Positions 42,169 to 50,872 of a stretch of DNA of 64,000 nucleotides are shown here, in pieces; the stretch's first letter is position 1; each line of letters opens with the position of its first letter. The stretch spans positions 1-64,000 of the forward strand of contig NZ_JAJTSZ010000009.1 of assembly GCF_021440195.1 (NCBI RefSeq), read 5' to 3'. This stretch comes from Dyadobacter sp. CY356 (GTDB taxonomy: Bacteria > Bacteroidota > Bacteroidia > Cytophagales > Spirosomataceae). The translations under genes and the position numbers were made by a program. The notes under the pieces are model-generated. The model did no database searches. It was given only the letters and a program-made list of their open reading frames with translations, and was not told the DNA's origin.

Positions 42169-43761
42169 TCAACTCATTAATTTTCCTTTTAAAACAGGTC
42201 TCGTGTCTTTGGTTTTCCCCAAAATTGCCAGACTTCTTAAAAATTCCGTCTCAATTCCCCCTTCCTCAAACCTGCATTTAACAACTTCATAATGCGCGGA
42301 TTCGATAAAACGCCAGGTCATTTCGAAAGTCTTGTCATCTGTCCACGCCCCGCTAGCGGCAATTTTAGTTTTTGTTTCACCCGGAATAACCGTTGCAGTA
42401 AGTTTTAAAGGAACAATATTCAGGTCGGTTATACCGATTTTCCACTTATTAATTCCACAACTAATTACATGTTCACCCTGCGCGTCTTTCATTTTAAAAT
42501 CGCACCCACCTTCTTTAAAAGTTAGTGAAACTGCGCTAACCGCCAGAGAATTTTCCCCGATACTAAAACTTTTACCACTAACAGTACTGACCAGCTGTGA
42601 AGTTGTTTTCCCCTTTTCCAACGGAACTGCCAATGTCGATAATTTTTGTTTTAACTGGCCTGATGCCAGCTTGTCAGCTGCTGTTGCAGTGCTTTTAATT
42701 GCAGGTAAAATATGATTCCAAACCTGATCCAGGATTCCCTGCATATCCGAAGTCTCACTGGTGATTGCCACCACAAGATCTTCTTTTGGTATAACAATAC
42801 AATATTGCCCATATGCACCATCGCCACGATATGCATCATGCCTGCAACGCCAGAATTGATATCCATAACCTTGCAACCAGTCATTTTCTTCTTTTTTCCT
42901 TGATCCGCCTTTTGATTGAACCTCAAAACTGGTTGCGTCCTTTATCCAGTTTTCGGCAATAATACGTTTCCCGTTCCACATACCTTTTTGTAAATACAGC
43001 TGCCCAAATTTGGCGATGTCCTCGGTTTTCAAACGTAAACCCCATCCGCCGGTATTGATACCGTTAGGATCTACCTCCCAGTCTGCGCCTTCAATGTTTA
43101 ATGGTTTAAATAGTCGGGGCGTTAAATAGGCCAAAACTGTTTGTCCCGTCAATTTCTGGACGATCGCGGATAACATATAAGTCGCGCCGCTGTTGTAAAC
43201 AAAAAACGATCCCGGCTCGTGGTCTACGGGTAGCGAAAGGAAACTTTTCACCCAATTTGTATCCTTTCCGTTTCTCAGAGAAGGTGTACTATCGGTATCA
43301 TGGCCGGTTGACATGGTCAATAAATCTTTCACACGCATCGCAGCCAGATTTGCACTGATCGTAGCCGGAACGTCCTTTGGAAAGAAAGAAACCACTTTAT
43401 CTTCCACTTTTAATTTTCCTTCGGCAACCGCTAAACCCACGGCTGTGGAAGTAAAACTTTTACTCAGCGAATAAAGTGTATGCTTTAAATCCGGCGCATA
43501 AGGTCCCCACCAGCCTTCGGCTACCACATTTCCGTGGCGCACAACCATGATACTATGCAAATTGAGCTTATCTGTTTCAACCGCATTTACAAAATCAAGT
43601 ATCCCCGAAGAAGCGATGCCCTGTGTTTCCGGCAAACTTCTTGGCAATTGTAATCCCGGAACTTTTGCAGCCCAGGATGCCGTCGGAAGCTGACTGATCA
43701 GCCCAACTGCAAGAGCGCCAAAACCTAATTTTTCTAAGAACTCTCTTCGATCTAGTACCAT
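42169..43761 (-). CDS. Beta-lactamase-family serine hydrolase (class C-like)
   Basis: A 530-residue serine hydrolase of the beta-lactamase/penicillin-binding fold. The N-terminus RREFLEKLGFGALAVGLISQLPTASWAA is Tat-like (RREFL) with a signal sequence. The catalytic SxxK is in YSLSKSFTSTAVGLAVAEGKL near 97-117, the YxN-type motif is the YNSGATYM stretch near 188, and a DGAYGQYCIV segment near 323 occupies the usual KTG region. The C-terminal 150 residues are an additional beta domain. Many such proteins are esterases or D-aminopeptidases rather than drug-resistance enzymes. No resistance context is present. Confidence 0.85.
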   Translation of the reverse strand: MVLDRREFLEKLGFGALAVGLISQLPTASWAAKVPGLQLPRSLPETQGIASSGILDFVNAVETDKLNLHSIMVVRHGNVVAEGWWGPYAPDLKHTLYSLSKSFTSTAVGLAVAEGKLKVEDKVVSFFPKDVPATISANLAAMRVKDLLTMSTGHDTDSTPSLRNGKDTNWVKSFLSLPVDHEPGSFFVYNSGATYMLSAIVQKLTGQTVLAYLTPRLFKPLNIEGADWEVDPNGINTGGWGLRLKTEDIAKFGQLYLQKGMWNGKRIIAENWIKDATSFEVQSKGGSRKKEENDWLQGYGYQFWRCRHDAYRGDGAYGQYCIVIPKEDLVVAITSETSDMQGILDQVWNHILPAIKSTATAADKLASGQLKQKLSTLAVPLEKGKTTSQLVSTVSGKSFSIGENSLAVSAVSLTFKEGGCDFKMKDAQGEHVISCGINKWKIGITDLNIVPLKLTATVIPGETKTKIAASGAWTDDKTFEMTWRFIESAHYEVVKCRFEEGGIETEFLRSLAILGKTKDTRPVLKGKLMS

Positions 43762-43915
43762 GATTGCAGGGAAATAAAGTCTGTTTGATATATTTATTCA
43801 ATAGTAAAATGTCAGATAGAAACGATGATTTTCCTGGTATGGAAAGATGATAGCTGGCTTATTGGTATATTTACACCGGCCTTTGGCACCTTTTATCTTA
43901 ACATTACAAAATCAT

Positions 43916-45058
43916 ATGTCTTTCAAAACGCTCGGCTTATCCGAACCTTTATTAAAAACCATAGCAGAACAAAATTATACTCAACCGTATCCGATTCAGC
44001 AGGAAGCAATTCCGGCGATTCTGGCGGGAAAAGATATTTTGGGAATCGCTAAGACAGGTTCAGGAAAAACCGCAAGTTTTGTTTTGCCGATTCTTGAAAT
44101 GTTTCAGACCAAAAGTGCTCCGAAAAACCGTTTTATAACCGCCCTGGTTTTGGTACCAACCAGAGAACTTGCTGTTCAGATTGGCGTCGTTTTTCAGACA
44201 TTTGGAGAAAAAATGCCTAGAAAAGTAAAGTCTCTTGCGATTTACGGAGGTGTTTCTATCAATCCGCAAATGATGGCTTTGCAAGGTGTTGAGATATTGA
44301 TCGCCACGCCGGGAAGATTACTGGATTTGTTATCGTCAAAAGCACTGAACATTACGGAAACGGAAATTCTGGTTTTGGATGAAGCTGATAAAATGCTGAA
44401 TCTGGGATTTGCGGATGAAATGAAGGACATCTTTTTTCTGCTGCCTAAAAAACGCCAGAGCATCTTGTTCTCTGCAACTCTGGGGGATGAAGTTGAAAAA
44501 ATCCACAAAAGTATACTAAGAAATCCGGTTACGATAGAAATTGAAGAGGAAGAACAAAACCTCGATCTGATCAAACAAAGCGGTTATTTTGTTGATCCTG
44601 AAAGAAAAGGACCATTGCTTCGCTACCTGATCAAAACGGGTGAAATGAAACAGGTTCTCGTTTTTGTTTCTTCAACGAGAACAGCGGATAATCTTGTTGA
44701 TAAATTATCAAAAAACGGCATACAGGCGGCAGCAATGCATAGCAAAAAAAGCCAGGGAGCAAGAACGGAAGTTTTAAATAAATTTAAATCCGGAAAACTG
44801 ACGGTGATGGTCGCTACGGATCTGGTTTCCAGAGGTATTGATATTCAGTTTTTGCCTTACGTGATCAACTTTGAATTACCCCGTTCACCGAAAGATTATA
44901 TCCACCGGATTGGCCGCACAGGCCGTGCCGAAGCAACGGGAGAAGCCATTTCCCTGATCATTCCCGAAGATGCACATCATTGGAAAATCATCCAGAAAAA
45001 GATGGGAAAACGGGTTGAAATGACTGAAACTTTTGATCTGGATTTGATGGGGTTTTAA
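43916..45058 (+). CDS. DEAD-box RNA helicase
   Basis: A 380-residue helicase starting at the ATG at 43916 (MSFKTLGLSEPLLKTIAEQNYTQ), which puts the Q motif at its usual distance; an upstream ATG at 43847 is rejected. Motifs: AKTGSGKT (I), PTRELA (Ia), TPGRL (Ib), LDEADKML (II), SATL (III), LVFVSSTRTADNL (IV), VATDLVSRGID (V) and HRIGRTGR (VI). It lacks the long basic C-terminal tail of RhlE/DeaD proteins. It remodels RNA in ribosome assembly or decay. It is monocistronic and divergent from the beta-lactamase-family gene. Confidence 0.95.
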   Translation: MSFKTLGLSEPLLKTIAEQNYTQPYPIQQEAIPAILAGKDILGIAKTGSGKTASFVLPILEMFQTKSAPKNRFITALVLVPTRELAVQIGVVFQTFGEKMPRKVKSLAIYGGVSINPQMMALQGVEILIATPGRLLDLLSSKALNITETEILVLDEADKMLNLGFADEMKDIFFLLPKKRQSILFSATLGDEVEKIHKSILRNPVTIEIEEEEQNLDLIKQSGYFVDPERKGPLLRYLIKTGEMKQVLVFVSSTRTADNLVDKLSKNGIQAAAMHSKKSQGARTEVLNKFKSGKLTVMVATDLVSRGIDIQFLPYVINFELPRSPKDYIHRIGRTGRAEATGEAISLIIPEDAHHWKIIQKKMGKRVEMTETFDLDLMGF

Positions 45059-45060
45059 TT

Positions 45061-45090
45061 GGGCTGTCGGCGGTCGGCTTTCGGCTGTCA
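45061..45090. repeat. GGCTGTCGGC-type direct repeat
   Basis: GGCTGTCGGC, GGTCGGC and TTTCGGCTGTC follow one another directly after the helicase stop. A looser TAACAGC/TTAGC variant is seen at 19055-19085 and 37285-37315. No open frame or hairpin is clear. Confidence 0.4.
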
Positions 45091-45235
45091 GATTTGAGTT
45101 ATGACAACTTTTTCTTGTGACAACGATTTTTGACAACTGAAAGCCAATACAGGAGAGCGCAGGAAGGTTTGCGAAATTGCTACCCTAATTTTACGTCCGG
45201 ACAAAAATTATTGTCCTTCAATTTAATTTTCAATT

Positions 45236-46370
45236 ATGGAAAGGCGTGAAGTTCTGGGAATATTACTTGCAGGATCTGCATTATCAAATGTCTGGGCAAC
45301 AGATACTGATTCATCCAAAATTGATAAAAAAGAACTTCTCAAATCGCTTCGTCTTGCGAATGACTATTTTGTAAAAAAGTGGCCGGACACTGGCAAATCC
45401 ATCATCACAAACCGTGAAAGGCCAAGTAATATCTGGACACGTGCTGTCTATTATGAAGGGTTGATGGCACTTTACCAAATTGATCCACAAAAAAATTACT
45501 ATGATTACGCCGTTTCCTGGGGTGAAAATCACAAATGGGGATTGAGAAATGGTATTCAAACCAGAAATGGCGATGACCAATGCTGCGGCCAGACTTATAT
45601 TGATCTTTACCTGATTGATAAAAAAGAAGAGCGGATTAAAGATATTAAAGCTTCTATTGATTTGATGGTTGATTCTGAAAAGGTCAGCGACTGGACGTGG
45701 ATCGACGCGTTACAAATGGCTATGCCCGTTTTTGCCAAACTTGGTGTTATAAGATGACCGCTATTTAGAAAAAATGTATGCGCTATACACACATACAAAA
45801 ACCAAAGAAGGCGGTTCCGGCTTGTATAATCCTGATGAAAAACTGTGGTGGCGGGATAAGGATTTTTTGCCTCCATACAAAATCCCCGCGGGCAAAAATT
45901 GTTACTGGTCGCGTGGAAATGGCTGGATTATCGCTGCGCTTGTCCGCGTACTGGACATTATGCCAATAAACGCTCCTCATCGCGCCGAATATGAGAAAAT
46001 GCTTTTAGAAATGTTGGCTGCTCTGGCGCCTTTGCAACGTACAGACGGTTATTGGAATGTAAGTTTAACCGATCCAACGGACTTCGGCGGCAAAGAATTA
46101 ACAGGTACTGCGCTGTTTATTTATGGAATGGCATGGGCAATTAATAATGGTTTAGTCAAAAATAAAACATACAATTCCACTATCGTAAAAGCCTGGAATG
46201 CGCTTCAGACAGAATCATTACATCAGGACGGTTTCCTGGGTTTTGTACAGGGTACCGGCAAAGAACCCAAAGACGGGCAACCTGTTAACTACACCAGCAT
46301 ACCAGATTTCGAGGATTACGGATTAGGATGCTTTTTGCTTGCGGGAAGCGAGATCTACAAAATGAAATAA
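45236..46370 (+). pseudogene. Frameshifted GH88/GH105-type glycosidase
   Basis: Two partial frames form one gene. Residues 1-173 run from MERREVLGILLAGSALSNVWA (secretion signal, Tat-like) through NYYDYAVSWGENHKWGLRNG and the catalytic-type WIDALQMAMPVFAKLGV (Asp157), and stop at TGA 45755. The continuation DDRYLEKMYALYTHTK begins in the next frame at 45753 and runs through GKNCYWSRGNGWIIAALVRVLDIMP to the stop at 46368. Removing one base (for example T45750) restores KLGVKDDRYLEKMY. No slippery heptamer is present, so it is a disabling mutation or a sequencing error. Intact, it would be an unsaturated-uronyl hydrolase. Its stop abuts the stop of the convergent GntR gene. Confidence 0.88.
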
Positions 46371-47462
46371 TTAAAGTGATCCGCGGCGGATCATGAAAAA
46401 TGGATTTTTCACTTTGGTCTGTTCTTTGTTCAAGATCAAAGCAGCAGCCGTGCGGCCCATATTTTCAAAATCAGTTGTGACCACGGTAATGCCCAGTAAC
46501 TCTTTCAATGTAGTCTCATTAAAGGAAATCAAGCCTATTTCCCTTCCCATTTCATAAGTCGACTGCCTTGTCTTTTTTACGAGTTCAGCAAGATCATTTT
46601 CCTCAACCACGATATAGGCAGTTCCGCGTGAAAGATTTTCGTTATGAATATCTTCAAGGATATCATATTCCTTGTTGTAATTAATACAATAATTCCGAAA
46701 GCCTGTGATAATTTCCTTTGGATAATTCCCGTCAAACGGAAATACCAAAACCAGCCGCTGATACTTTTCCATCAGATCATTGGCACTCTCCAGTGCGCCA
46801 AAAATATCTTTATCAAAACTTTGATGAATGCTCGATACCGGCTTGTTTAACTCAGGAATTTCACGATCGAGCAATACCAACTGTGAAGATGGAATTGTTT
46901 TTAAGATGCTTACATAATCCTCTTCCTCAGTTTGATCAAAATGAGGCATTATCACATAATGGTTATAATTACCGAGATTTTTATCAATAATCTCGCGGAA
47001 ACGTTTTACGCTGTAATGATGAATTTCCAGATCCACAATGGCATTGTCTCCCAAAGCCCTGATGAAAGAATAATAAATTATTTTCTTGTAAGAACTCAGT
47101 TTGTTAAAAACTAACAAAATCTTTTCTTTCTTTTCCTGACTGGATTGCACATAATAACCTTTCCCCTGTACGGAAGTAATATATCCTGTATTCCGTAGTT
47201 CACGGTAAGCTTTCTCGACTGTATCCCGCGCCAGTAAATATTCTACACTTAGTTCACTGATGGATGGAAGCTGTGTGCCCTTTTTTAAAATACCACGTTC
47301 AATATCACTTTTGACAGACTTCACGATCTGCTTGTATTTTGGCATTTTATCTTCCGGATCAAATTGCATTTGAAAGCCGTTTTCACGGTCATCAAAATAA
47401 ACATCTTTGAAAACAAAACGCTGGGTTACCAGGTTAGCACGGGCCGTGTTATATCCTGTCAT
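46371..47462 (-). CDS. GntR-family regulator with LacI-type effector domain
   Basis: A 363-residue regulator. The GntR winged helix lies at about 38-105 (MPKYKQIVKSVKSDIERGILKKGTQLPSISELSVEYLLARDTVEKAYRELRNTGYITSVQGKGYYV), and the remaining 250 residues resemble a LacI/periplasmic-binding sensor (KILLVFNKLSSYKKIIYYSFIRALG to FENMGRTAAALILN). The frame may start at 47462 or at the ATG at 47369; the latter gives the more usual short N-terminus. The 24-bp operator of the uronate locus lies 124 bases upstream of 47462, so this regulator may belong to the same regulon. It is convergent with the GH88/105-type pseudogene, its likely old target. Confidence 0.88.
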   Translation of the reverse strand: MTGYNTARANLVTQRFVFKDVYFDDRENGFQMQFDPEDKMPKYKQIVKSVKSDIERGILKKGTQLPSISELSVEYLLARDTVEKAYRELRNTGYITSVQGKGYYVQSSQEKKEKILLVFNKLSSYKKIIYYSFIRALGDNAIVDLEIHHYSVKRFREIIDKNLGNYNHYVIMPHFDQTEEEDYVSILKTIPSSQLVLLDREIPELNKPVSSIHQSFDKDIFGALESANDLMEKYQRLVLVFPFDGNYPKEIITGFRNYCINYNKEYDILEDIHNENLSRGTAYIVVEENDLAELVKKTRQSTYEMGREIGLISFNETTLKELLGITVVTTDFENMGRTAAALILNKEQTKVKNPFFMIRRGSL

Positions 47463-47585
47463 TTTTTTACTGTTTATTTAAAATTACTAATAAGGCGGCA
47501 ACTCATATTCTTGTCAAAACATGATCGACACTGTATATTAGTCAATAAATAACCTGTAAAATGCAATTAAGGTAAGTATTTTAAT

Positions 47586-47609
47586 GCAAACGTTATCGGG
47601 AACGTTGCC
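47586..47609. promoter_or_regulatory. Shared operator, copy 3 (upstream of GntR)
   Basis: GCAAACGTT and AACGTTGC half-sites flank ATCGGG. It is the reverse complement of the motif at 18037 and 20097 with two and one differences respectively. Of the three it is the most symmetrical copy. Confidence 0.8.
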
Positions 47610-47714
47610 AAAAGTTTTTTAGGAAAAGTAGCTTCTTCCTTATCTTAAAATGGACAAACAAAATCCTTCACCGGTAAAATTTTTCCGGCTTCTATATTAA
47701 TTAAGATTTGTAGG

Positions 47715-48482
47715 TTATTTTTTGCGGGAAGTGTTCATCGTCAGGCGCACACCCAGACTAATGTTAACAAATTCTCTATCCACACCACTATTGACGTTGA
47801 ACATAGCAACCGAGGGCGTATAGCTCACATAACCCTTCACATTTTTACCTCCACCGCTAAACCGGAAAGTTGGCTCCCAATATACTGATAACTCATTGAG
47901 CGTATTTTGCAGGTTTCTCAAATAATATTCATCCCGATCCATGCCGTCAACTAAATTGGAATAACCAAGTGAGTGGCGAGCTCCGGAAAACCGCGAACCA
48001 ATACTGAACTCCAGATTTTTGTTCGGATGTGTAAAACTCAGAGAGGGCTGAATAAAATATTTATCAAGATGAATCTGCGCAGTCTGATCTATTGTATAAA
48101 ATACCTTATAGTCACCTTTTCCTGCACCTGCATACACTTCAAAAACCCAGTTTGTATTTTCTTCCAGTTTGGTAAAATAGCCAAGTGCAGCTTCCAAATA
48201 CTGACTACGCGATTCCCTTCTCTTAACGTAGGCCGATTCTTTTGTACTTATACTGCTGGTTAATGCTCCATTGACCATGATGCCAACATGATTCAAAGGC
48301 GCATAAGCCAATTGTACATCAGCTCCTCTCATGACCAGACCGCCACCTAAACCTGCGTCCAGTCTGATGTCATTTTTTTCTCTGATATTTGGAATATTGC
48401 CTTTATTGGGCGAGTAATAATAAGGAGAACAGCTGCACAACATCACAGTTGCACAGGCGGTTAGGGCAGAAATTATTTTCAT
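47715..48482 (-). CDS. Beta-barrel lipoprotein of unknown function
   Basis: A 255-residue protein with a lipoprotein signal ending in MLCSC (lipidated Cys near 16 or 18), then CSPYYYSPNKGNIPNIREKNDIRLDAGLGGG, a start often seen in Bacteroidota outer-membrane proteins. The rest alternates short hydrophobic strands typical of an eight- or ten-stranded beta-barrel (LYAPLNHVGIMVNGALTSS-like strands, FEVYAGAGKGDYKV, LSVYWEPTFRFSGG, EFVNISLGVRLTM). The final residues are not aromatic, so the barrel call is moderate. It is followed by a weak CCGG stem before the intergenic region. Confidence 0.6.
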   Translation of the reverse strand: MKIISALTACATVMLCSCSPYYYSPNKGNIPNIREKNDIRLDAGLGGGLVMRGADVQLAYAPLNHVGIMVNGALTSSISTKESAYVKRRESRSQYLEAALGYFTKLEENTNWVFEVYAGAGKGDYKVFYTIDQTAQIHLDKYFIQPSLSFTHPNKNLEFSIGSRFSGARHSLGYSNLVDGMDRDEYYLRNLQNTLNELSVYWEPTFRFSGGGKNVKGYVSYTPSVAMFNVNSGVDREFVNISLGVRLTMNTSRKK

Positions 48483-48575
48483 GGCTATTGTTTATATCAA
48501 ATGAGAGATTGGCTTTCTGTCATTCGAATATAAACAATGTGTAACCAAATTATACCAAAATTTATCGAAATTATT

Positions 48576-49661
48576 TCATTTCCTGACAGTAGCCAGTTTT
48601 TTGATATCGCTTTTGGTTCCCAGCCAAAATGCAATTTTTTGCCTGTTCCAGGTATAGGAAACAGCAACGGAATCTCCCCAGCTGATAATCGCAGGATAGG
48701 AGAATTCATCTGTCTTTTTTCCTGTTTCAATATCGATTTTTTCAGGCCATGTTTTGCCATTATCAAACGATAAAGCAAGTGATAATGGCGAACGAGAACC
48801 CCAATCTTTTGCATCAGGATTGTAAGCCAGTACAAGGGTTCCGTCTTGTACTTTCGTCACATCAATACCACTATTGGGGTTAGGAAGTTTTGAGCTGGCA
48901 ATGGTAGACCAGGTTTTTCCATAATCTTCCGAATCACTACGACCGATGATTCCACCGGTCGTACGGACCAGCATGTGTACTTTCCCCGGTTGAGTTTCCC
49001 AAAGCGTTGGCTGGATCGCCCCTTTTCCTTTTATTTCAGTGGTATCGATTTTTAAGTGCGGAGAAGCAATCCAGGTTTTACCTTTGTCTTCACTTCTGTC
49101 CACAAAAACTTCCCAGCGTTTATATTCATTGGAAGCTCCTGCCAGCCAGGTCCCGTTTGAAAGTTCGATCAATTTATCTTTAACCGGCCCTCTTCCGCCT
49201 TTATCACCCGGAACAAGTTCATAGGCTTCCGACCAGGTTTTCCCGCCATCAGCTGATTTTTTCACCCAGGTTTCCCAGTAAGGGATTGTTTTTCCAACTT
49301 TGAAATACAGGTAAATGGTACCATCCGGCGCATTCTGCAAAACCGGATTCCAATGTGCATCTTCTCTTATTTTCGCCACCTCAACAGGCGCGCTCCATTG
49401 ACCGGGACGACCTTTGGAAAGCCAGATTCCAACATCAGGATTTTTTTCCTCCGTACCGCCAAACCACGCCACCAGAAACTGTCCGTCTTTAAGCCTTACC
49501 AGAGTTGAAGCATGACATTGTGGAAATGGACGGTTATCGCCAAAAACGAAATCTTTGACTGGTGTAACATTTGCGGAAGAAGTTTCCTGTTGGGTAGTAC
49601 AGGCTACAAACAAAGCGATTGTAAAAAGCGAAGCGGCAAAAAAACGATAGTGTAAAATCAT
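48576..49661 (-). CDS. Sialidase-fold exo-hydrolase (BNR repeats), lipoprotein
   Basis: A 361-residue six-bladed propeller. The lipobox VACTT (Cys 20) follows a hydrophobic signal. At least four Asp-box repeats are present: SADGGKTW, SEDKGKTW, SEDYGKTW and SFDNGKTW. The front part (FPQCHASTLVRLKDGQFLVAWFGGTEE) resembles the BNR_2 sialidase-like family. True GH33 sialidases need an Arg triad and a nucleophile Tyr that I cannot confirm here, so glycan-chain exo-hydrolysis is inferred and sialic acid as substrate is unproved. It is separated by about 90 bases from the preceding lipoprotein gene on the same strand. Confidence 0.75.
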   Translation of the reverse strand: MILHYRFFAASLFTIALFVACTTQQETSSANVTPVKDFVFGDNRPFPQCHASTLVRLKDGQFLVAWFGGTEEKNPDVGIWLSKGRPGQWSAPVEVAKIREDAHWNPVLQNAPDGTIYLYFKVGKTIPYWETWVKKSADGGKTWSEAYELVPGDKGGRGPVKDKLIELSNGTWLAGASNEYKRWEVFVDRSEDKGKTWIASPHLKIDTTEIKGKGAIQPTLWETQPGKVHMLVRTTGGIIGRSDSEDYGKTWSTIASSKLPNPNSGIDVTKVQDGTLVLAYNPDAKDWGSRSPLSLALSFDNGKTWPEKIDIETGKKTDEFSYPAIISWGDSVAVSYTWNRQKIAFWLGTKSDIKKLATVRK

Positions 49662-49732
49662 ATTTAAAAATAAAATCGAAAATCAGGTAAGTAGTCTCGT
49701 TTGAAGTACCCGTTTTGGTACAAAATGGGCCA

Positions 49733-50740
49733 CTACTTTAAGTTCTTTTTCAATGCTTCAATCACAACGGAAGGAGATTCTTCTTCGTAAAGTATGCTGT
49801 AAACTGCGGTGGTGATGGGCAGATCTACGTGCAAAGTTTTATTCAATTCATAAATACTTTTCGTTGCATAATAGCCTTCGGCGATCATTTTCATTTCAAG
49901 CTGAGCCGCTTTTACACTATATCCGCGCCCGACCATATTACCAAATAACCGGTTTCTGCTGAATTGGGAATAAGCAGTCACCAGTAAATCTCCGAGATAA
50001 GCGGAAGTGCTCAATTCCCGCTCCCGCGGATCCAAAGCAGTTACAAAATGACGGATTTCCTGCATGGCATTGGAAACCATAACCGCCTGGAAATTATCTC
50101 CATTGCCTAAACCGTGGGTAATGCCGCAGGCCAATGCAATAATGTTTTTCATCACCGCCGCGTATTCCACACCATAAAGATCGGCCAGTGGATGTGCCGT
50201 TACAAACCGGCATGTCATCAATTTGGAAAAATCTTCTGCACAAACGGCGTCCGTGGAAGCGATGGTGAGGTAGGATTGTTTTTCTAGCGCAACTTCCTCT
50301 GCGTGACAAGGGCCGGCAATAACCGCTATATCTTTTAGCGGAATGCCAAACTTTTCAGAAACCCAGTCGGTCACCAGAATATTCTCTTCCGGAATCATTC
50401 CTTTGATTGCAGAAACAATGCGCTTTCCTTTCAAATGAGACTCATTCAGATCCTGTAATGATTCCTGAACAAAGGCAGCGGGAACGGCAAGAATTACAAA
50501 GTCAGCGCCCTTTACTGCATCACGGGTTTTCTCGAAAACTTTAACTTTTTTGGGAGATAAATAGACATCACTCAAATAACTCGGATTGTGATGAAATTTG
50601 CGGATATGCTCAATATCTTTTCCGTTTCTGAGCCACCAGCGAATCTGGATATTTGGCTGTTCACACAAGATTTTTATCAGTGCCGTCGCCCAGCTCCCTC
50701 CTCCTATGACCGCAATTCTATTATTATTTAAAAAACTCAT
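49733..50740 (-). CDS. gpsA: Glycerol-3-phosphate dehydrogenase (NAD(P)+)
   Basis: A 335-residue enzyme making sn-glycerol-3-phosphate for phospholipids. The nucleotide motif is IAVIGGGSWATALIKILCE (9-27), and GsA-typical segments are ILAVPAAFVQESL near 81, IVSAIKGMIPE near 105, IAGPCHAEEVALEKQSYLTIAS near 140-160 and the catalytic Lys region GVEYAAVMKNIIALACGITHGLGNGDN near 188-214. Length fits the family. It has no close operon partner; a possible start region with no strong promoter box precedes it. Confidence 0.95.
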   Translation of the reverse strand: MSFLNNNRIAVIGGGSWATALIKILCEQPNIQIRWWLRNGKDIEHIRKFHHNPSYLSDVYLSPKKVKVFEKTRDAVKGADFVILAVPAAFVQESLQDLNESHLKGKRIVSAIKGMIPEENILVTDWVSEKFGIPLKDIAVIAGPCHAEEVALEKQSYLTIASTDAVCAEDFSKLMTCRFVTAHPLADLYGVEYAAVMKNIIALACGITHGLGNGDNFQAVMVSNAMQEIRHFVTALDPRERELSTSAYLGDLLVTAYSQFSRNRLFGNMVGRGYSVKAAQLEMKMIAEGYYATKSIYELNKTLHVDLPITTAVYSILYEEESPSVVIEALKKNLK

Positions 50741-50798
50741 GTTTCCATTGATACTTTTGAGCTTTCTTCTTCTAAATGAAAAAGAAATAAACCAAAAA

Positions 50799-50848
50799 CC
50801 TTACTTCTGACCACTACCGATAAAAGTAAATAATCGTCAAAAGTAAGG
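50799..50848 (-). terminator. Terminator of the second sugar dehydrogenase gene
   Basis: CCTTACTTCTGAC pairs with GTCAAAAGTAAGG (one mismatch). On the minus strand GGTTTTTGG follows. It lies 25 bases after the dehydrogenase stop. Confidence 0.8.
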
Positions 50849-50872
50849 CTTTCTATCAATTCAAAAGCAATC

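Noticed and set aside
42169..43761. Acquired beta-lactam resistance gene
   Set aside because: The protein is a large Tat-type exported member of the broad serine hydrolase family, with no mobile element or resistance context.
43847..43915. Upstream start for the DEAD-box helicase
   Set aside because: The 23 extra residues are unlike the family and the ATG at 43916 gives the normal N-terminus.
45236..45773. Programmed frameshifting or two separate genes
   Set aside because: No slippery heptamer or downstream structure is evident at 45745-45757, and each half lacks parts of one barrel; a single-base indel is simpler.
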